Below the pieces are notes generated by a model. The model was not told the origin of the DNA, did no database searches, and was given only the letters and a program-made list of their open reading frames with translations. Of a stretch of 64,000 nt of DNA, positions 9,511 through 18,993 are shown piece by piece (within the stretch, counting starts at the first letter, position 1; each line of letters begins with the position of its first letter). Source of the DNA: Blautia schinkii (lineage in GTDB: Bacteria > Bacillota > Clostridia > Lachnospirales > Lachnospiraceae); contig NZ_JAAWUO010000014.1 in the NCBI RefSeq assembly GCF_013304825.1, positions 56,365-120,364 of the forward strand, read 5' to 3'. Position numbers and translations under genes: made by a program.

Positions 9511-9543
9511 TAAAAAATCCGCTGACTGAATCAGCCAGCGGAT
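9511..9543 (-). terminator. Intrinsic terminator of the ABC importer operon
   Basis: Read leftward, the stem ATCCGCTG/CAGCGGAT (9517-9524 with 9536-9543) is followed by TTTTTTA. It lies 75 bases after the binding-protein gene and separates it from the kinase/isomerase operon. Confidence 0.85.
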
Positions 9544-9617
9544 CTCTTATTTCATACGTCCGTGAACGCCATCCGCGTTCATTATAACTTCACGATCTTA
9601 TCAATTATATGATTTGA

Positions 9618-10787
9618 TTAATCATAAAGGTTAGGAGCGATATCCTCGTCTTCCATATTTGTTGCATCATACCAGTAACCGTCTGTAGGAACATCCTGAA
9701 GCTCCTGGCCGTTTGCTGCTGCTGTCAGAGCGTAGATTGCATAGTATCCCATCATAAGAGGAGACTGTGTAACAGCACCAATGAATGTGCCATCTTTAAC
9801 AGCTGCTTTGATGATAGAACCAGCATCGAAACCAACACCAACTACATCACCGTTTGCCGGGTCAGAACCAAGAACGTTAAGGTTAGCATTTGCTGCAAGA
9901 ACACCCTCTGCAGAAACCTGGTTGGAACCGAATACTGCGATACAGTTCTCCTGGGAAAGGATTGCCTGTGCCTCTGTGGAGCAGAGCTCTACAGTTGTCT
10001 GTGCCGGAACAGCTACCTGGATAACAACGTCAGCGTCTTTAGCGTCTGCGTCAGCACCCTCTGCTGCGTTTACATAGAACTCGTTACCGCTTACTGCAAC
10101 TGTCTTGCCATCAGCCTGAAGAAGCTCGATCATCTTGTTGATGAATCCAGTACCACGCTGCTGAATGTTCTGAGCTGTTGCATCCTGGTTAACCTCACCG
10201 ATGATAACCTGTCCGTCAGCATCTTTAACAACGTCTTTAATGGAGTTGTACATATTCTCAGCTGCTACTGCACCAGCCTGTGCGTTGTCTGTACAAACCT
10301 CGCATACTACAGATCCTTCCGGAGCATCAGCGATACCTGTATCGAAAGTTACAACCGGGATACCTTTTTCTGCACATGTCTTAAGAGCATCCTGAACAGA
10401 AGATGTATCGCAAGCTGCAAGTCCTAATCCAACAGGATTGGAGCCGATAGCTGTGTTGATCATGTTAACCTGGTCAGCGATATCGGACTCACTGTTCGGT
10501 CCCTGTGCTTTATAAGTAACGCCCAGCTCCTCAGATGCTTTCTTCATACCTTCCTGAGCTGCATCCCAGTATGTAGACTGGAAAGATTTAACCATCATCG
10601 GGAACTCATAAGCTTCGTTTGCTTTCAGTCCGTCGAACTGTGCGGTAGGATCCTCAGCTGCTGTGGAATCTGCGGATTCCTCTGTTGCTGCATCTTCTTT
10701 CTCCTCAGCTGCAAAAGCTGCTGTTGCGCTCATGCTTGTTACCATTGCTGCACAGAGCATTAATGCCATAACCTTTTTTGCTTTCAT
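9618..10787 (-). CDS. Sugar ABC transporter substrate-binding protein
   Basis: This 389-residue extracellular receptor is of the ribose-binding (periplasmic-binding type 1) family. An N-terminal signal peptide ends near residue 27 (SATAAFAA). An acidic, Ser/Thr/Ala-rich spacer of about 20 residues follows, then the two-lobed domain with FPMMVKSFQSTYWDAAQEG, IPVVTFDTGI and a late GVGFDAGS segment. There is no convincing lipobox; the only early Cys is at residue 12 in LMLCAA. It therefore looks released or otherwise retained, unlike most Gram-positive binding proteins. ATG 10787 follows AAGGAGG. It is the last gene of the importer operon, 147 bases after the second permease, with an internal hairpin between them. 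Confidence 0.92.
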   Translation of the reverse strand: MKAKKVMALMLCAAMVTSMSATAAFAAEEKEDAATEESADSTAAEDPTAQFDGLKANEAYEFPMMVKSFQSTYWDAAQEGMKKASEELGVTYKAQGPNSESDIADQVNMINTAIGSNPVGLGLAACDTSSVQDALKTCAEKGIPVVTFDTGIADAPEGSVVCEVCTDNAQAGAVAAENMYNSIKDVVKDADGQVIIGEVNQDATAQNIQQRGTGFINKMIELLQADGKTVAVSGNEFYVNAAEGADADAKDADVVIQVAVPAQTTVELCSTEAQAILSQENCIAVFGSNQVSAEGVLAANANLNVLGSDPANGDVVGVGFDAGSIIKAAVKDGTFIGAVTQSPLMMGYYAIYALTAAANGQELQDVPTDGYWYDATNMEDEDIAPNLYD

Positions 10788-10874
10788 ATAATATTTCCTC
10801 CTTAAAATATATTATATAGTTTTTTATGTTCATACGCCGTTGCTACCCCTTGGCGTTTCACATCTTTGATTATC

Positions 10875-10908
10875 GGGTGCTGTTCACATTTCTCTGTAAA
10901 CAGCACCC
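10875..10908 (-). other. Intercistronic stem-loop between permease and binding-protein genes
   Basis: A perfect 10-bp inverted repeat, GGGTGCTGTT with AACAGCACCC (10875-10884 and 10899-10908), has a 14-base loop. No T tract follows on the leftward strand, so it is unlikely to terminate. It sits where differential mRNA stability would raise binding-protein expression above that of the permeases. Its role is inferred. Confidence 0.6.
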
Positions 10909-10934
10909 TTACTTATTATACACACTTCTTAATA

Positions 10935-11912
10935 TCAATGTGCTGCTTTTTTCTCTTTCAAGATATCGATCAGAACGGCTACGATCAGAACGATACCAGT
11001 GATGATCTGCTGCCAGTTTGCCTGCAGGCCGATATATGGAAGACCTGTTTTCAGAAGCATGATGACGAAGATACCAACGAATGTACCGATCACGGAACCA
11101 TATCCACCGGTAGCTGCTACACCACCAACGAATACACCACCGATAGCATCCATCTCAAGTCCGGCACCAGTACCAGGCTGTACAGTAGGTGTTACTGCTG
11201 CGTATGCGATTGCTGCAAGACCTGTAAACAGACCGCAGACAACGTATACCATTACGTGATAGAACTTTGTATTGATTCCGGAAAGGGCTGCTGCCTCTTT
11301 GTTGGAACCGATTGCAATTGTGTAACGACCGAATTTGGTGTGGTTCAGGATGTACTCCATAAGAAGAACCAGAATGATCATCCACAGGAAACCGAGCGGA
11401 TAACGTGAAGCACTTCTTCCTGTACCAACGGTTACTTTAAAGATTGTGTGGAACCATCCACCGTCCTGTGTAAGTCCCGGCCAAGGTGTCGCACTGCAGA
11501 GAGATCCGGCACCACGGGTGATCATACAGGTACAAAGTGTTGCCAAAAATGGCGGCAGGTTCATAACACCGATCAGTACACCGTTCAGTGCACCAACTGC
11601 GATACCAAGAACAATACAGATCAGCATTGCCAGAGCTACCGGGCAATTGTTGTTTCTGATCAGTGTTCCGGCGATCAGTGCGTATGCTACCATACCAGTT
11701 CCGATTGACAGGTCAACACCACCAGTGATAAGCGGGAATGTAACTCCGATCGCCATAAGAAGATCGTAATATGAGAAATCCAGCATACTCAGGATCGTGG
11801 TGTACTGTCTGAATTCTTTACTCAAGCCTGAGAATATTGCACACAGGACAATGATAACGAGCAAAACAATAAATCTCTGATCACTTAAAATACTTTTTTT
11901 CTTCTTAGTCAT
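10935..11912 (-). CDS. Sugar ABC transporter permease (second)
   Basis: This 325-residue integral membrane permease is of the RbsC/CUT2 family. After a very basic start (MTKKKKSIL) it has about eight to ten hydrophobic helices. It contains GGVDLSIGTG near residue 65, the motif NLPPFLATLCTCM, and the late conserved GGVFVGGVAATGGYGSVIGT segment typical of these permeases. Its ribosome site AAGGAGG overlaps the stop codon of the ATPase gene. It probably forms a heterodimer with the other permease at the head of the operon, since both are encoded around one ATPase. Confidence 0.92.
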   Translation of the reverse strand: MTKKKKSILSDQRFIVLLVIIVLCAIFSGLSKEFRQYTTILSMLDFSYYDLLMAIGVTFPLITGGVDLSIGTGMVAYALIAGTLIRNNNCPVALAMLICIVLGIAVGALNGVLIGVMNLPPFLATLCTCMITRGAGSLCSATPWPGLTQDGGWFHTIFKVTVGTGRSASRYPLGFLWMIILVLLMEYILNHTKFGRYTIAIGSNKEAAALSGINTKFYHVMVYVVCGLFTGLAAIAYAAVTPTVQPGTGAGLEMDAIGGVFVGGVAATGGYGSVIGTFVGIFVIMLLKTGLPYIGLQANWQQIITGIVLIVAVLIDILKEKKAAH

Positions 11913-11923
11913 GACTTTCCTCC

Positions 11924-13435
11924 TTAATCGATATTCCGTGTGGCCTTGTCCATGATGTTTTCCTGGGTTGCCTCGGAGATATCAATACATCCGGTAACTT
12001 TACCCTCACACATGATGATGATACGGTCACTCATTCGGAGAACTTCCGTCATCTCAGAAGAAATCATGATAATGGATTTGCCTTCTGCTGCCAGTCTGTT
12101 CATTAATTTGTAGATTTCGTTCTTGGCACCAACATCGATACCTCTTGTCGGCTCATCGAAAATAAGGATATCGCTGTCTCGTGTCAGCCATTTAGCAATA
12201 ACAACCTTCTGCTGGTTACCACCGGAAAGGTTTACTACCAGCTGATCTGTTGTAGGTGTCTTTGTTGCAAGTTCGTTTACATATTTCTCAGCAACTTTTT
12301 TCTCTTTTGCTTTGTTGATAAAGATACCATTGGTAAACTCTTCCATTGTTGCCAGTGTTGTATTCTCTGTTACAGATTTCTGTACAACACAGCCGTATCT
12401 TCTTCTGTCCTCTGACAGATAACCGATACCGTATTTAACAGCATCCTGCGGGCTGTTGATGGTAACTTCGTGAAGCTGTCCATCTTTACCCATAACAGAG
12501 ATCTTACCACTCTGTTTCGGGTCTGCTCCGAACAGTGCTCTGGCTGTCTCGGTACGTCCTGCCCCCATTAGTCCTGAGAAACCAAGGATCTCACCTTTCT
12601 TCAGTTCAAAGCTTACATCTTGAACCATCTTTCCTGCGTTCAGATGTTCAACCTTAAGAACTACCGGTGCATCTGCCGGAACTGCACTCTGCTGTTTCGG
12701 ATCTTCATAAATAACACGACCAACCATCATGTTGATGATATCTTCTTTTGTACTGTCTTTTGTGATCAGAGTTCCTACATATCCACCATCTCGCATAACG
12801 GTTACACGGTCTGTGATGGTCTTGATCTCATCCATACGGTGAGAGATATATACGATACCAAGATTCTTCTTACGAAGGTCACGGATGATCTCGAACAGGT
12901 CCGCGATCTCTTTCTCTGTCAGTGCTGCGGAAGGCTCATCAAAAATGATAACCTCAGCTTTATGGGAAATTGCTTTTGCGATCTCACACATCTGCTGTTT
13001 TCCGACTGTCAGGTTTTTCATCTTTTCTTTCGGATTGATCTCAATGTTCAGATCCTGAAAAAGCTTTTTGGAATCCTCGATCATCTTTTTGTCATCAATG
13101 CGGAAACCCTTCTTCGGCTCACGTCCGATGAAGATGTTCTGAGCAACAGTAAGATCACCTACCATGTTCAGCTCCTGATGTACGATTACAACGCCGGCAT
13201 CCTGTGCCTCACGTGTATTGTGAAATTCTGTTTCCTTTCCTTTGTAAACGATGGAACCTGAATCCTTCTGATAAATACCGGTAAGAACCTTCATCAGTGT
13301 TGATTTACCGGCACCGTTTTCTCCCATAAGTGCATGTACTTCGCCGCGTTTTACTTCGAAATTAACGTGATCCAGAGCATGAACTCCAGGAAAGGACTTA
13401 TCAATGTCCTTCATAGTTAAAATAACTTCACCCAT
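11924..13435 (-). CDS. Sugar ABC transporter ATP-binding protein (tandem RbsA/MglA type)
   Basis: This 503-residue tandem ATPase drives the importer formed by its flanking permeases. Domain 1 carries GENGAGKST near residue 40, the unusual signature LTVGKQQM and IFDEPSAAL. Domain 2 has GLMGAGRTE, LSGGNQQKVV and IFDEPTRGID. The altered first signature and the Arg in the second phosphate loop are normal for this family. ATG 13435 follows GAGGGAGG. It is only moderately similar to the other ATPase in the window, so the two importers are separate systems and not a recent duplication. Confidence 0.93.
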   Translation of the reverse strand: MGEVILTMKDIDKSFPGVHALDHVNFEVKRGEVHALMGENGAGKSTLMKVLTGIYQKDSGSIVYKGKETEFHNTREAQDAGVVIVHQELNMVGDLTVAQNIFIGREPKKGFRIDDKKMIEDSKKLFQDLNIEINPKEKMKNLTVGKQQMCEIAKAISHKAEVIIFDEPSAALTEKEIADLFEIIRDLRKKNLGIVYISHRMDEIKTITDRVTVMRDGGYVGTLITKDSTKEDIINMMVGRVIYEDPKQQSAVPADAPVVLKVEHLNAGKMVQDVSFELKKGEILGFSGLMGAGRTETARALFGADPKQSGKISVMGKDGQLHEVTINSPQDAVKYGIGYLSEDRRRYGCVVQKSVTENTTLATMEEFTNGIFINKAKEKKVAEKYVNELATKTPTTDQLVVNLSGGNQQKVVIAKWLTRDSDILIFDEPTRGIDVGAKNEIYKLMNRLAAEGKSIIMISSEMTEVLRMSDRIIIMCEGKVTGCIDISEATQENIMDKATRNID

Positions 13436-13456
13436 TGTCGCATCCTCCCTCTAAGA

Positions 13457-14431
13457 TCAGTTCTTTCTGCGTCTTGCAGAAACGTCGATATAAACTGCAA
13501 CGATAACAATGATACCTGTGATGATCATCTGCTGTCCTTTACCAAGACCAAATGCCATGATGCCCTGCTGAAGAAGAGAGATGATGAATACGCCGATTAC
13601 AGTACCGCCGATGGAAGCAAGTCCACCAACCATGGATGTACCACCCATAACGCAGCCTGCAATAGCCTCGTTGTTGTACTGATCGCCATAGCCAGGCTGA
13701 ACAGTTGTGTATGTAGCTACAAAGAAGAGTGCTGCAATACCTACCAGGAATCCGCAGATCACATAAGCAAGCATTTCCCATTTCTTTGTGTTAACACCGG
13801 AAAGACGGACAGCCTCTTTGTTGGAACCAAGGCAGAGGATGTAACGTCCTTGTTTTGTGTTGTAAAGAACGATACCGCAGATAACTGCCATTCCCAGGAA
13901 GATAATGATTCCTACAGGGAAACCGTTTACGGAAACGATATTACGGAACCAGCCGTTTGCCTCACTGGCTGCCGGCCAGCTTACTGACTGTGTTTTTGTG
14001 AATACAGAAGCAATACCTTTTGCAATGTTCATGGATGCCATGGAAATAATGAATGGTGGTACTGACATGTAAGAAACCATCCAGCCATTGAAAATACCAA
14101 AGCAGAGACCGATCAGAATGCAAAGGATCATGGCAACTGCACACGGAACCTTGTAGGATGTCATGCAGTAACCGGATACCAGTGCACAGCAGAACATTAC
14201 AGGTCCGATGGAGAAATCAATTCCTCCTGTAGCGATTACGAATGTAACGCCAAGTGACAAAAAGCCCAGGAAGTACACATAGTTCAAAGTAGATCTGATA
14301 CTATCAACAGCCGGAAACTTGTTTCCAAGAACTACTTTAAAAACCAGGAACATGAGAATCAGAACACAGACAAGAAGTATTCTGTTCAATCCGAGCTTCT
14401 TAACGATTGGATTTTGTTTTAAGTTTTCCAA
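13457..14431 (-). CDS. Sugar ABC transporter permease (first)
   Basis: This 324-residue membrane permease of the RbsC family is the first gene of the complete importer operon. The sequence shows a short cytoplasmic N-terminus and multiple hydrophobic helices. It has the ATGGIDFSIGPVMFC loop, the VPPFIISMASMNIA segment and the C-terminal GGTSMVGGLASIGGTVIG repeat common to these permeases. It ends with a basic tail (SARRRKN). The operon order is permease, ATPase, permease, binding protein. An upstream terminator isolates it from the sensor genes. Confidence 0.92.
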   Translation of the reverse strand: MENLKQNPIVKKLGLNRILLVCVLILMFLVFKVVLGNKFPAVDSIRSTLNYVYFLGFLSLGVTFVIATGGIDFSIGPVMFCCALVSGYCMTSYKVPCAVAMILCILIGLCFGIFNGWMVSYMSVPPFIISMASMNIAKGIASVFTKTQSVSWPAASEANGWFRNIVSVNGFPVGIIIFLGMAVICGIVLYNTKQGRYILCLGSNKEAVRLSGVNTKKWEMLAYVICGFLVGIAALFFVATYTTVQPGYGDQYNNEAIAGCVMGGTSMVGGLASIGGTVIGVFIISLLQQGIMAFGLGKGQQMIITGIIVIVAVYIDVSARRRKN

Positions 14432-14477
14432 TTTTTACCCTCCTCACGTTTTGCACGTATCTTGTGTTTTCTTGGTT

Positions 14478-14483
14478 ATTATA
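14478..14483 (-). promoter_or_regulatory. Candidate -10 of the ABC importer operon
   Basis: Read leftward, the sequence has TATAAT at 14478-14483, about 50 bases before the permease start codon. The -35 region at normal spacing is poor. A partial direct repeat, TTGACTTTTGACGG, occupies the spacer and could bind an activator such as the adjacent AraC-type regulator. Confidence 0.5.
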
Positions 14484-14522
14484 ATACCGTCAAAAGTCAA
14501 TAATTGTAATAGAATATCTTGC

Positions 14523-14570
14523 AAAAAAAGGTTAAATATTTACTGTACGGTAAATATTTAACCTTTTTCT
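14523..14570. terminator. AT-rich bidirectional terminator
   Basis: A perfect 19-bp stem (14525-14543 with 14550-14568) has a six-base loop and A/T runs at both ends. It closes the three-gene sensor operon, which ends at 14589. Confidence 0.85.
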
Positions 14571-14588
14571 TTGTGTATTTATGACTAT

Positions 14589-15596
14589 TTACGGTGTAAG
14601 ATCGCCATGTGTTTTTAACGTATTAAACGGAAAAAGCAGTTTTTCGATCTCACTGGTATACATGTTATCCGGGGTTACCAGCTGGCAGCCGGAATTAATA
14701 TTCTTTTTATACTCTTCACCTCGCAGCATCTTAATGGTTTCCCGAACACCTACATACCCCATTTTAAATGCTTTCTGCACAACGATCCCCTGGAATACTC
14801 CGTGTTCCATCAGCTGAACAGCCTCCTGTGAGCTGTCTACTCCCACTACCCTGATCCGATTCTCTGCTTTTGCCGCTTTAACTGCCCTTGCAGCACCTAC
14901 AGAGGAATATTCATTCATTCCCGCAATCATCTTGAGGTCCGGATATTTTTTCATCAGTTCTTTTGTGAGTTCATAGGACTTGTCATACTGAGAATCACAG
15001 TATACCACATCTACGATATTCTCCTTCAGACTGCCAAGTCCTGTACGGAATCCTTTTTCTCTTTCAACTGCCGTAGATACACCTTTTACATGTGAAACGA
15101 CTGCGATCTGGTCATCCTCCCCCACAAGCTCCTTTGCAAATCTGCCAAGAAGCTGCCCTGCTTCCAGATTATCGGTCGCAACAGTGAGATCCTGGACAGC
15201 TTCCTGGGTATAGGAATCAATAAATGCAATATGTATTCCCTGTTCCTTTGCCCTCTTCAAAAGCTGGTCCGATTCAGTAAAGCTGGATGGAGAGATCAGG
15301 ATCGCATCCGGTTTTTCTTCTATCGCCCTTTTGAGCAGCTTATTCTGACCATCCACATCATTCTCTTCCTCAGGTGCCCATACGCGGATATCTGCATTAT
15401 ATTCTTTTGCGGCCATCTCCGCTCCCTGGATCAGGGAAGTCCAGAAATCATTGCTACCATCCACAACCTTCGGAATATAGATCAGTGATAAATTTCTCTC
15501 TTCCTCTGTCTGTTTATAATAGAAGATTCCGGCCACAAGTCCTGCTGCAAGGCAGATGACTACTCCAAAGGTCAGGAGTTTTCTGTGTTTTTTCAT
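14589..15596 (-). CDS. Membrane-anchored sugar-binding sensor protein
   Basis: This 335-residue periplasmic-binding type 1 (RbsB-like) protein has one N-terminal hydrophobic segment (about residues 8-26, ending in Gly-Ile-Phe-Tyr-Tyr with no lipobox Cys). It is therefore probably tethered by an uncleaved signal anchor. The sugar-binding fold is recognised by LIYIPKVVDGSNDFWTSLIQ, PDAILISPSS, IAFIDSYTQ and VVGVDSSQEA. It lacks an HTH. Its start codon overlaps the stop of the kinase gene by four bases, so it belongs to the sensor operon and not the importer. By analogy with three-component sugar sensors such as XylFII-LytS, it probably presents the ligand to the kinase. Confidence 0.88.
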   Translation of the reverse strand: MKKHRKLLTFGVVICLAAGLVAGIFYYKQTEEERNLSLIYIPKVVDGSNDFWTSLIQGAEMAAKEYNADIRVWAPEEENDVDGQNKLLKRAIEEKPDAILISPSSFTESDQLLKRAKEQGIHIAFIDSYTQEAVQDLTVATDNLEAGQLLGRFAKELVGEDDQIAVVSHVKGVSTAVEREKGFRTGLGSLKENIVDVVYCDSQYDKSYELTKELMKKYPDLKMIAGMNEYSSVGAARAVKAAKAENRIRVVGVDSSQEAVQLMEHGVFQGIVVQKAFKMGYVGVRETIKMLRGEEYKKNINSGCQLVTPDNMYTSEIEKLLFPFNTLKTHGDLTP

Positions 15597-17380
15597 ATTG
15601 ATTCCTCCTGCATTCCCGGAATGGTGATCGTGGCAGTTGTTCCGACACCTTTTTCACTTTCATAGGTGATCCCGTAACTTTCTCCATAATAAAGCTGCAG
15701 ACGTTTCTGTACATTATAAACCCCCACGCCATTGGAATGATAATTCACCTTATGCTTATCATAAATATGTGCCAGTGTTTCCTCATCCATACCTACTCCG
15801 TTGTCGATCACCTGAAGAACTGCATTTCCATCCTTCATAAACCCTTTTACCTGCAAAAGCCCCTTGCTCTCTTTATATTTCAGGCCATGATAGATGGCAT
15901 TTTCAATGATCGGCTGGAGAACCAGCTTGATCAGCGGGATATTTAATATAGAAGGTTCTACATTGATCTCAAATTCCAGCTTGTCCTTGTAACGCATCTT
16001 CTGGATCGTAAGGTACCCCTTTGCATACTCCACTTCCCTTGCAAGAGGAACCACTTCATCCTCATTGCTGATACTCTGCCGCAAAAGACGTGCCAGAGAT
16101 GCTGTCATCAGGACAACCTCCTCGTATTTTCTGCCTTCTGCCATCCAGATGATCGAATCCAGAGTATTATAGAGAAAATGCGGATTAATCTGAGACTGAA
16201 GAGCCTTCAGCTCACTTTTTCTCTTTGCTTCCTGTTCCTTCACATTCTGTTCCATCAGATCCTGTATCCGATGTGTCATCACATTAAAAGATTTCGTCAG
16301 ACTTCCGATCTCATTCTCCGAATCAATCTCCACATCCGCTCCGTCAAAATGCCCCTCCTGTACCCTGGACATGGAATCCCTGAGACGCTGAAGGGGATAA
16401 GTAAGACTCTTAGCCAGAAAGCTGGAAAAAAGCAGCGCCACGATCATCAGAAATGCGGAAATAAGCACATAAATGCTCTGTGCCTGATTGCTTTTGCGCA
16501 GGAGCTCACTGACACTCATGCAGCCCACAACAGTCCATCCTGTTTTATTAGATCTGGAAATGGAATACAGCTTTCCTCTGTTTCCCTTTCCGGTACGCAC
16601 CGTATCTTCTTTTGAATTCACAATCAGGTCGATATTTTCGGTCTGCAGTTCATTATAAAGCTGCTGCTGCTGGGGATGGTATACAATATTTCCGCTTTCA
16701 TCCAGAATGAATGCGTATCCTTTTTTTCCAATGGTATTCTGATCACAGAGCTCACTAATGGCGCTGTAATTCAGGTCAATAAAAAAAACGCCCTCTTTTT
16801 CACCTTGGTTGGAAAAATTGCGGATCCCCCGGCTTAAGGTAATTACCCACGGACGATCTCCGCTGATAATGTGCTGTACATGGGAAGATGTAAGAAGCGG
16901 TCCTTCCGGCTTCTGTAAAGCTTCCAGATACCATTCCTGGGTGGAAAGCTTCAGATCCGGGTTCACAGACTGCTTGCCATCATTGATCAGCTTACGGCCA
17001 TTAATTCCAATGATCCCAAGATTTCTGATATCACTTCGCCCGTCCAGTATAGTCTTAAACTGATTGATCAGACGTTCTCTTGTTCCATCGTCCACATTGT
17101 CACCAAAAAGATATTGCTGTACATCCTCATTGCTGGAGATCATATAGGCAATATTTTCCATATAATCAATATAGGAATCAATATTCTGATTCATCTGCTG
17201 TACGATATTCTGTGTGTAAACAGAGGAATTTTCAAAAATAGAATTCCGGGTATACCTCATAGAAACACCTGTTATGACCAGCACCGCACTTAAAAGCAGC
17301 ACCGTCACTACCGCAAAGATCGCGCTCTGGATGCTTTTGAATTTTCCTATGATCCTTGCAGCAAACCGGATATCTCTCAT
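15593..17380 (-). CDS. Sensor histidine kinase, YesM type
   Basis: This 595-residue transmembrane kinase has a membrane helix near residues 18-40 and an extracellular dCache-like sensor to about residue 295 (including the VFFIDLNYSAISEL and GYAFILDESGNIVYHP segments). A second helix lies near 300-325. HAMP, the His_kinase motif QINPHFLYNTLDSIIWM and an HATPase with PIIENAIYHGL and DNGVGMD follow. The gene overlaps both neighbours by four bases, so regulator, kinase and binding protein are made in fixed proportion. It very probably regulates the importer operon next door. Confidence 0.93.
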   Translation of the reverse strand: MRDIRFAARIIGKFKSIQSAIFAVVTVLLLSAVLVITGVSMRYTRNSIFENSSVYTQNIVQQMNQNIDSYIDYMENIAYMISSNEDVQQYLFGDNVDDGTRERLINQFKTILDGRSDIRNLGIIGINGRKLINDGKQSVNPDLKLSTQEWYLEALQKPEGPLLTSSHVQHIISGDRPWVITLSRGIRNFSNQGEKEGVFFIDLNYSAISELCDQNTIGKKGYAFILDESGNIVYHPQQQQLYNELQTENIDLIVNSKEDTVRTGKGNRGKLYSISRSNKTGWTVVGCMSVSELLRKSNQAQSIYVLISAFLMIVALLFSSFLAKSLTYPLQRLRDSMSRVQEGHFDGADVEIDSENEIGSLTKSFNVMTHRIQDLMEQNVKEQEAKRKSELKALQSQINPHFLYNTLDSIIWMAEGRKYEEVVLMTASLARLLRQSISNEDEVVPLAREVEYAKGYLTIQKMRYKDKLEFEINVEPSILNIPLIKLVLQPIIENAIYHGLKYKESKGLLQVKGFMKDGNAVLQVIDNGVGMDEETLAHIYDKHKVNYHSNGVGVYNVQKRLQLYYGESYGITYESEKGVGTTATITIPGMQEESI

Positions 17381-18993
17381 TTACGTTTCTCCCTCGCATA
17401 TTCTGTCGGCGTGCAGCCGGTCATTTTTTTGAAGGAAATTCCAAAATAATGAGGGTCTGCAAATCCGACTTTCTCGGCAATTTCATAATTCTTCATAGTT
17501 GTATTCTCCAGAAGCTCCTTCGCCTTCTCCATACGGGTACGGATCAGAACCTCTGTAAAAGTCTCTCCTGTAAGCTCCTTAAAGATCGTACTGAAATAGC
17601 TGGTGCTGATATTCAGATAAGAACAGATGCTGTTCAGGCTTAAATCCGGATCCATATAATTCTTCTGTATGTAATCCAGGGCAAGTCTGGCCTGCCGCTG
17701 TCCGCTGGAGCTGTTTGCATCGGAGAGTTTCCGGAAAATTTCTCCGACATGATTCCTTACCAGTGCAAAGGCACTGTCAAAAGAATTCTGCTCTGTAACC
17801 TGCTGCAGAAGTGCATCTCTTTTTGAAAAAAGCCTGCTGTCCGGAACCACATCCTCACATGTCTCATCTGCCGCGCGGATGATCTGCTGAAGATATACGC
17901 AGGCACGGCTCTTATCCACACGCGCTTCCTTGATTTCAGAAGAAATCTGTTCCAGGACATGCTCTGAGTTTTCCTTTTTTCCTGCTTTCAGAGCAGCTAC
18001 CAGCTTCTCCACATGGTTTTTGATGGAAAGACTATTCTCCTCCGGACGTTCTTCCATACTGATAAGAAGGTTTCCGCCAAGAAGATAACGGTATTCAATA
18101 GCTTTCTCCGCAAGCTCATGGGATAACTGGAGCTCCTGCTGGGTTCTGGCCCAGCATCCCACACCGATAGAAATATCCAGTGACATCAGCTCCTTCAGCT
18201 TATCCTGGATCGTCCTGCAGATCTCCATGATCTTCTGGTCAAATTCTCTGGTCCGGTTTCCCATGAAAAGAGCACCGACCTTGTTATTTCCGGCCTGATA
18301 TGCCACTCCTGCTTTTTCTTCACTGATGATCTCATCACTGATATTAAAAAGAACAAAAGACATCAGTGCACTCTCCTGACGTTTCTCCGCAGTAAGCTGA
18401 CTGCTGTCCGAATACAGATCCAGTTCAAAAACAGCCACACGATAGCAAGCTGCCTCAAGGTCGATTCCCAGTGCTGCAAGCTCTTCCAGGCTTTCCTGCC
18501 GTGTCTTGATATTATCCACAAAGCCCTGCAGTGCTCTGGAACGGATCACAATGGCGTTTTTCTGATAATTCTCGGAAGTCTGTGTCAGACGTTCCAGCTT
18601 TTCTTTTTCTTTTCTTCGCTGATCCACCTTCTCTTTCATTTTTTCGATGACATTTCTGAGTTCCATTGCTGTCACCGGCTTCAGCATATATTCACTTACA
18701 TCGTACTGGATTGCCTTCTTCGCATACTCAAATTCTCCGAATCCGCTGAAGATCACGATCACGATATCCGGGTAATTGTCATGGAGAAAACGGCTCAGTT
18801 CCATACCATCCATATATGGCATAAGAATATCCGTAAGCACGATATCCACCGGATGTGTCTGTACAAATTCCGCTGCTGCTTTTCCGTTATCACAGTCTCC
18901 TACCAGCTCACAGTCCATTGCTTTCCAGTCAATGTTCTCCCGGATCGCATCGCGAACAAGTATTTCATCATCTACCAGTAAAATACGATACAT
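17377..18993 (-). CDS. Response regulator, YesN type
   Basis: This 538-residue regulator has a receiver domain (ILLVDDEILVRDAI, phosphoacceptor Asp in VLTDILMPYMDG, Lys in MLKPV), a central region with coiled-coil-like Lys/Glu-rich sequence after residue 120, and a C-terminal AraC HTH (SLNSICSYLNISTSYFSTIF and IAEKVGFADPHYFGISFK). I choose ATG 18993. The ATG four codons earlier (19005) lies directly against the GAGGGGG ribosome site, with no spacing. It heads the three-gene sensor operon. Its likely targets are the importer operon and perhaps the kinase/isomerase operon. Confidence 0.92.
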   Translation of the reverse strand: MYRILLVDDEILVRDAIRENIDWKAMDCELVGDCDNGKAAAEFVQTHPVDIVLTDILMPYMDGMELSRFLHDNYPDIVIVIFSGFGEFEYAKKAIQYDVSEYMLKPVTAMELRNVIEKMKEKVDQRRKEKEKLERLTQTSENYQKNAIVIRSRALQGFVDNIKTRQESLEELAALGIDLEAACYRVAVFELDLYSDSSQLTAEKRQESALMSFVLFNISDEIISEEKAGVAYQAGNNKVGALFMGNRTREFDQKIMEICRTIQDKLKELMSLDISIGVGCWARTQQELQLSHELAEKAIEYRYLLGGNLLISMEERPEENSLSIKNHVEKLVAALKAGKKENSEHVLEQISSEIKEARVDKSRACVYLQQIIRAADETCEDVVPDSRLFSKRDALLQQVTEQNSFDSAFALVRNHVGEIFRKLSDANSSSGQRQARLALDYIQKNYMDPDLSLNSICSYLNISTSYFSTIFKELTGETFTEVLIRTRMEKAKELLENTTMKNYEIAEKVGFADPHYFGISFKKMTGCTPTEYAREKRK

